Below, one piece after another: positions 59,889-64,000 of a stretch of 64,000 nt of DNA (position 1 is the first letter of the stretch; each line of letters opens with the position of its first letter). Source of the stretch: Gemmata massiliana (GTDB taxonomy: Bacteria > Planctomycetota > Planctomycetia > Gemmatales > Gemmataceae); contig HG799467.1 of assembly GCA_000531095.1 (NCBI GenBank), positions 62,001 through 126,000 on the forward strand, written 5' to 3'. The translations under genes were made by a program, and so were the position numbers. Below the pieces are notes generated by a model that made no database searches, was not told the origin of the DNA, and worked only from the letters and a program-made list of their open reading frames with translations.

Positions 59889-60644
59889 ATGTCCGATAAA
59901 CCGCTCGCCGGGAAGGTCGCGCTCGTTACCGGAGGGTCGCGCGGGATCGGGGCGGCCATCGCCACCCGGCTCGCCGCGGACGGGGCGAAAGTGGTCGTCA
60001 ACTATGCCCGGAGCGAGGCCGAGGCCAACGCCGTGGTCGCGGCGATCACCGCGGCCGGCGGATCGGCCGTGGCCGTGAAAGCGGACGTGGGAACCCCGAC
60101 CGAGATCCCCGGGCTGTTCGCCGCCACGACAAAAGCGTTCGGCCGGCTCGACGTGCTGGTGAACAACGCCGCGATCATGCAGCGCACGTTCCTGACGGAC
60201 GTGACCGCGGAATCCATCGACGCGCACTTCAACGTGAACGTGCGCGGGTACCTGCTCTGCGTCAAGCACGCGGCCGAGCTGATGACGGCCGGCGGGAGCA
60301 TCATCAACATCGGCAGCGCGATCAGCCGGATGGCGTACCCCGGTGCGGTGGTGTACACGGCCACGAAGGGCGCGATCGACGTGATGACCCGCGTACTCGC
60401 GGCCGAGTTGGGGCCGAAGGGCATTCGCGTGAACGTGCTCGCACCCGGCTCGACGCGGACCGACATGAACAGTGAAAAGAGCGGCAAAACCAAGGAAGAG
60501 GAGCGCCAGGAGGAACAGGCGACCGCGCTGCGTCGGATCGGTGACCCGAAGGACATTGCGGACGCCGCCGCGTTCCTCGCGTCCGACGACGCCCGCTGGG
60601 TGACGGGCTCGTGGCTCGACGTGTCCGGCGGCATCCGGCTTTGA
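59889..60644 (+). CDS. FabG-like short-chain dehydrogenase
   Basis: 251 aa. VALVTGGSRGIGAAIATRL (TGxxxGxG), VLVNNAAIM and the catalytic Ser-Tyr-Lys in INIGSAIS, VYTATKGAID. Close to 3-oxoacyl-ACP reductase-type SDRs but without operon partners for fatty-acid synthesis, so the substrate is open. Its ATG is at 59889, and its stop lies 35 bases before the Macro-SIR2 gene, so the two could be co-transcribed. Confidence 0.85.
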   Translation: MSDKPLAGKVALVTGGSRGIGAAIATRLAADGAKVVVNYARSEAEANAVVAAITAAGGSAVAVKADVGTPTEIPGLFAATTKAFGRLDVLVNNAAIMQRTFLTDVTAESIDAHFNVNVRGYLLCVKHAAELMTAGGSIINIGSAISRMAYPGAVVYTATKGAIDVMTRVLAAELGPKGIRVNVLAPGSTRTDMNSEKSGKTKEEERQEEQATALRRIGDPKDIADAAAFLASDDARWVTGSWLDVSGGIRL

Positions 60645-60679
60645 TTTCGGCCCGGGCGGGGCGCTCGCGGGGTACCACG

Positions 60680-62287
60680 ATGCCGGGGCACGTGTTCATC
60701 GTTCGCGGCGACGTTCGGCGCCTCGCTTGCGATGCGTGGCTCATCCCGTGCAGCCGCAGCGCGCGCCCCGGGTACGAGTGGTTCCCGCCGGACTACGCCG
60801 GCCCGCGCGAGGGGCGCCGGTTTGTCGACGGGCAGAGCCGCGTGCAACCGCTCATCGCCCCCGCACCGAACCGCCCGCAACCGTGGTTGTGCTGGATCGG
60901 GCGCGGCGGGCAGCCGGTGTCCTGGTACACCTCCGGCGCGGCCGAGTTCCTCAACACCGCCGCGACCGAGATCGCCACGAACGACCTTCCACCACTCTTT
61001 GGCCGTGCCCGTTCGCTGCTCGCGCTACCGGTCGTGGGTACGGGGCAGGGCGGTGGGGCGGAGCGGGCCGGCGAGATCGTTCAGGCACTTCTGCCAGAAC
61101 TGGAAGCATTTACCGCGCGGACGTTCCCCGGAGAGCGGGAGTTCGATGTCGCGCTCGTGTGCTGGGATTCTGCCAGTCACGCCGCGGCCCAGGCCGAGCG
61201 CGTGCGCCGGGCGGACTGGCCCACGGACCTCACCGAACAATTGAGGGCCGAAGCCCAGCGCCTGGCCGCACACGCTCTGCGGGGCGAACTCGCGCTCTTT
61301 CTCGGTGCGGGGGTAAGCATCGCGGCCGGACTTCCCAGTTGGGGCGGGTTGCTCGACGAACTGGCGGTTCGGGCAGAAATGTCTCGCGAGGAGCGTGCCG
61401 CACTCGCGGAGCTACGCAACGCACTCGATCAGGCGACCGTGATCGAACGGCGCCTCAAAGCACGCGGGGGTTCGATCGGCCGAACGGTTGCTTCGGCTCT
61501 CGGCCCGCGCCGGCACTACGCTCTTGCCCACGCACTACTTGCCGCGCTTCCGGTCCGCGAAGCGATCACCACCAATTACGACCAACTGTTCGAGGACGCC
61601 TGGGCGCTGTCCGATCCCGACGGGTTGTCGGTGCTACCGGGCGCGATCAAACCGGACGCCCGGCGCTGGCTCCTGAAGATGCACGGGTGCCTCTCGGACC
61701 CAGACCGAGTGGTTCTAACGCGCTCCAGTTACACGCGCTACGACGAGCAGCTCCCGGCCCTTAGCGGAATGGTTCAGGCGTTTCTTGTCACGCGACACGT
61801 TCTGTTCGTCGGTTTCTCGATGACCGATGACAACTTCCACCGCATCGTGGACGCGGTGCGGCGCTTACGCGGGGAACACCGCCCTCCGGGGCACTTTGGA
61901 ACGGCCCTATCACTCGGTGCGGGCGGATTGGCCGAAATGCTGTGGGACCAAGATATTCGGCGCGTGCGCATGGCCGATGTGCCCGAGACGATGGCGAACT
62001 TTGCGGCGCCCGAAGCGGCCCGGCGCCTGGAAGTGTTTCTCGACTATTTGGTGTCCCGGACGCGAGACGCGGCCCACCTGTTGGTCGGGGAGCGGTTCGA
62101 TTCACTGCTGACGCCGGGAGAGCGCCAATTGCGGGACGCCCTGGTGCGCTTCGTGAAAGACGTGACCGGTGCCGACGCGAGCGCCATTCGCGGAACGGTC
62201 GCGTGGCCGCAGATCGAGCGACTGCTCCGCGGGTTGGGACTGGAGCCGCCCGACGGGGCACTCGTCAGCGGTTCCGGTGGCGAGTAA
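60680..62287 (+). CDS. Macro-SIR2 fusion protein, candidate NAD-depleting defence effector
   Basis: 535 aa from the ATG at 60680; the frame extends 23 codons upstream. N-terminal domain (about residues 1-175) is macro-like: FIVRGDVRRLACDAWLIPC at the start (the GD...DAi pattern), ALPVVGTGQGGGAERAGEIV (about 115-134) and VALVCWD. Residues about 200-460 form a SIR2 domain: FLGAGVSIAAGLPSWGGLLD (209-224), TTNYDQLFEDAW with the catalytic Asn (297-308), KMHGCLSDPD with the catalytic His (333-342) and FVGFSMTDDNF (376-386). In Thoeris and DSR defence families SIR2 domains of this type hydrolyse NAD+. The macro domain may bind an ADP-ribose-like ligand. No TIR partner or defence island is visible in the window. 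Confidence 0.82.
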   Translation: MPGHVFIVRGDVRRLACDAWLIPCSRSARPGYEWFPPDYAGPREGRRFVDGQSRVQPLIAPAPNRPQPWLCWIGRGGQPVSWYTSGAAEFLNTAATEIATNDLPPLFGRARSLLALPVVGTGQGGGAERAGEIVQALLPELEAFTARTFPGEREFDVALVCWDSASHAAAQAERVRRADWPTDLTEQLRAEAQRLAAHALRGELALFLGAGVSIAAGLPSWGGLLDELAVRAEMSREERAALAELRNALDQATVIERRLKARGGSIGRTVASALGPRRHYALAHALLAALPVREAITTNYDQLFEDAWALSDPDGLSVLPGAIKPDARRWLLKMHGCLSDPDRVVLTRSSYTRYDEQLPALSGMVQAFLVTRHVLFVGFSMTDDNFHRIVDAVRRLRGEHRPPGHFGTALSLGAGGLAEMLWDQDIRRVRMADVPETMANFAAPEAARRLEVFLDYLVSRTRDAAHLLVGERFDSLLTPGERQLRDALVRFVKDVTGADASAIRGTVAWPQIERLLRGLGLEPPDGALVSGSGGE

Positions 62288-62362
62288 AATGTTCGTGTAA
62301 GGTCGGTCGGGCGCCGTCGCTCTCAATTTGCGTGTCCTTGCCCCGGTACCACGCCGAGCGGA

Positions 62363-63433
62363 ATGATGAATATACCTTCTGGTGACCCGCCGCAGCTTTT
62401 TTTTAGTCCCCACCACACGCCGCCCCCGCGCTCCTCGTTGCGCCGCCGACTCGTTGCGATTAGTGGGTGGTGCTGTCTCGTGTTGGCGCTCGGTTTGTGG
62501 GGCGTTTTGCGGTTCGCGGACTCGTGGCCCGTGGCCACGGTCGTGATGTTCGCCCCGCTCCACCTCGTGGCCCTGCTCCCCGGCGCACTTCTCGTTGTTG
62601 CGGCGGCCTTTCACCGCCGGGCGCTGCGAACTCTCGTGCCCGCGTTCGTCATAACTGTTGGCCCGGTAGCGGAATTCTGTGTGCCGTGGGCCGGCGCGAG
62701 TGCGGACGGTGTGCCGACGGGTGCGCGGCTCCGCGTGCTCACCTGCAACGCGCACTACGCGCGCATGTCGGCTGCGCCGCTGGAGGCCCTTGTTGCGGAC
62801 GCCCGGCCCGATGTCGTAGTGCTTCAAGAATGGAACTCGAAGAACCGGTCCGAAGTGCTCACCGCTCCCGAGTGGCACACGCACCGCGACAGCGGGCACT
62901 TTTTGGCGAGCCGCTACCCCATTCGTCGGGTCGAACCGCTCGGCAACCAGTCCGCCGGGACGCAGGGGTCCGTCACGCGCTACGCGCTGGACGCGCCGGC
63001 CGGGGCCGTCACCCTGTTCAGCGTTCACCTGGCCAGCCCGCGCGACGGTTTGAGTGAAGTGGCAAAGGGGGGGACGTTCGGGTTCGATAATATTCTCGCG
63101 AACAGTGAGTTGCGCTGGATCCAGTCGCGGAACTTGGCGGATTGGGCCGGGCGGGTGGACGGCCCGGTCGTCCTCGCGGGGGACTTCAACACGCCCCCGC
63201 ACAGCGACATTTTCCGCCAGGTTTGGGGCGAGTACGAGAACGCCTTCGCGTCGGCCGGGTGGGGGTGGGGGCACACGTTTATCGTGCGCGTCGCGGCGGT
63301 CCGGATCGACCACGTCCTCGTCGGCGGGGGCGGGCGCGCGAGCGCGTGTTGGGTCGGCCCGAACATCGGGTCGCCGCACCGCCCGGTGATCGCCGACGTC
63401 GCTTGGCCGGTCGGCGGACTCAAAGCGCCTTGA
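62363..63433 (+). CDS. Membrane-anchored endonuclease/exonuclease/phosphatase-family protein
   Basis: 356 aa (start 62363 or the next ATG at 62366). Three or four N-terminal transmembrane segments (LVAISGWCCLVLALGLWGVL, MFAPLHLVALLPGALLVVAA) anchor a C-terminal EEP domain with RVLTCNAHYARMS, VVVLQEWNSKN (Glu), VVLAGDFNTPPHSD (Asp, Asn), VRIDHVLVG and GSPHRPVIADVAW (His). Such proteins cleave phosphodiesters in nucleic acids, lipids or second messengers; the substrate is unknown. It follows the Macro-SIR2 gene by 75 bases. Confidence 0.82.
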   Translation: MMNIPSGDPPQLFFSPHHTPPPRSSLRRRLVAISGWCCLVLALGLWGVLRFADSWPVATVVMFAPLHLVALLPGALLVVAAAFHRRALRTLVPAFVITVGPVAEFCVPWAGASADGVPTGARLRVLTCNAHYARMSAAPLEALVADARPDVVVLQEWNSKNRSEVLTAPEWHTHRDSGHFLASRYPIRRVEPLGNQSAGTQGSVTRYALDAPAGAVTLFSVHLASPRDGLSEVAKGGTFGFDNILANSELRWIQSRNLADWAGRVDGPVVLAGDFNTPPHSDIFRQVWGEYENAFASAGWGWGHTFIVRVAAVRIDHVLVGGGGRASACWVGPNIGSPHRPVIADVAWPVGGLKAP

Positions 63434-63756
63434 AGCCGATCGCGTTCGGTCCGCGGAGCGCGTTTGTGCGTCGCACGAACCGGTGCCGCTTTTCATGCGG
63501 GAGCAAAGTCACGCACCCGCCGTCCGTTACCCAGAAGCCAATTTCCCTACACTCGAATCGATCGGATATTCGTACTTGGAAAGGTTCACATTGACAGTGC
63601 GCGTGGACCCGTTAAATTCAAGGAAGTTACGGTCCGTGTTAAATCCGCCAAGCGCCCAGCCCGGTTCGTGTTCCCCGGCTTCTTAATTGCACAGCCGATT
63701 CCAACCCGAGCCGGTTTGGTGTGGTTTTGCACGTTCAACCCGCGTGAGGATTCGCC
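63434..63756. other. Intergenic region before the kinase gene
   Basis: About 320 bases between the EEP-family gene and the kinase. The short overlapping open frames look like shadows. The promoter candidate at 63591-63618 is the only defined element. It otherwise shows nothing. Confidence 0.5.
63591..63618 (+). promoter_or_regulatory. Sigma70-like promoter candidate for the kinase gene
   Basis: TTGACA (63591-63596) and TAAATT (63613-63618) are separated by 16 bases. It lies 138 bases before the proposed kinase start, in an otherwise gene-free interval. Planctomycete promoter consensus is not well defined, so this is a candidate only. Confidence 0.45.
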
Positions 63757-64000
63757 CTGTCCGCGCTGATCGATCATTTGGCCCTGCTCGCCCCCGAACG
63801 CCTCGCGGATATCGATGGTCTGCGCGCGCGATTCGCGTCCGAAGAGCAGCTCACCACGGAACTCGTCCGCCGTAAATGGCTGACGCCGCTCCAGGGGCGC
63901 TGGTTGCTCCGGGGGCACGGGGCGCGGCTGTTCGTCGGCTCTTACGTTCTCGTCGATCGGATCGGTGAGGGCGGCATGGGGCAGGTGTTCCTGGCCCGGC
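63757..64000 (+). CDS. Serine/threonine protein kinase, N-terminal end (runs off right edge)
   Basis: The frame reads LSALIDHLALLAPERLADID, then LTTELVRRKWLTPLQGRWLL and reaches GSYVLVDRIGEGGMGQVF, a Pkn-type glycine-rich loop (GxGxxGxV), at the window's end. The leading helical region before the kinase is typical of planctomycete kinases. The frame has a stop 10 bases before 63757; GAGGA lies 6 bases upstream of a CTG at 63757, so I place the start there, with TTG at 63778 as the alternative. It is expected to be a large transmembrane kinase but only 81 codons are visible. Confidence 0.72.
   Translation, partial: MSALIDHLALLAPERLADIDGLRARFASEEQLTTELVRRKWLTPLQGRWLLRGHGARLFVGSYVLVDRIGEGGMGQVFLAR

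Overview
The window looks like a high-GC planctomycete chromosome of the Gemmata type. The evidence is a DUF1580-type gene, a secreted protein whose N-terminus carries a LESLEDRATPA-type motif, a ResB-CcsA fusion for cytochrome c assembly, many membrane glycosyltransferases, IS630/IS5/ISKra4-like transposase debris and frequent GTG starts. No species is claimed.

Region 1 (1 to about 20.5 kb) is an integrated phage or phage-like element that runs off the left edge. Nearly all its genes lie on the minus strand in one tightly overlapping series. In transcription order this is: a divergent control region with two 17-bp operators near 17.6 kb, small regulators, small membrane proteins, a Cys-rich phage protein, a DUF1580-type protein, a phiC31 gp3-like (recombination directionality factor family) protein, a SWIM zinc-finger protein, an SNF2-type helicase, a DNA methyltransferase, a MazG-like protein, RNase H, an AEP-type primase, a D5-like helicase, a mirror-symmetric iteron array that looks like a replication origin, a ParB-like protein and the two terminase subunits. 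Three plus-strand genes (17.7-20.3 kb) end with a tyrosine integrase whose 3' side faces a tRNA(His)-like gene, the likely attachment site. Two related tRNA-like elements (A 14061-14151, B 16313-16412) sit between early genes and differ by compensatory changes.

Region 2 (20.5-21.95 kb) is a graveyard of mobile DNA: a 104-bp MITE-like element, an internally deleted IS630 transposase, an IS5-family fragment and an ISKra4-like C-terminal fragment.

Region 3 (21.95-58.9 kb) is ordinary chromosome. It holds a GT2 glycosyltransferase with GDP-fucose synthase, a beta-lactamase-type serine hydrolase, a large FG-GAP surface protein, a lipoprotein plus ResB-CcsA fusion, and a long surface-sugar block (transaldolase-like, GmhB, GmhA, HddC-like, HddA, Gfo/Idh, SDR, epimerase, glycosyltransferase, large membrane protein). 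The sugar block contains every enzyme class needed for GDP-D-glycero-alpha-D-manno-heptose. Then come a hydrolase, a HAD protein, alanine dehydrogenase, an ABC exporter split by an insertion, MoaB/Mog, an iron alcohol dehydrogenase, two membrane glycosyltransferases and tRNA-Arg(UCG). Many genes here end at unusually long, almost perfect hairpins.

Region 4 (58.9-64 kb) holds a decayed ISKra4-like transposase, an SDR, a Macro-SIR2 fusion protein that is a good candidate for a single-gene NAD-depleting defence system, an endonuclease/exonuclease/phosphatase-family membrane protein and the start of a serine/threonine protein kinase that leaves the window.
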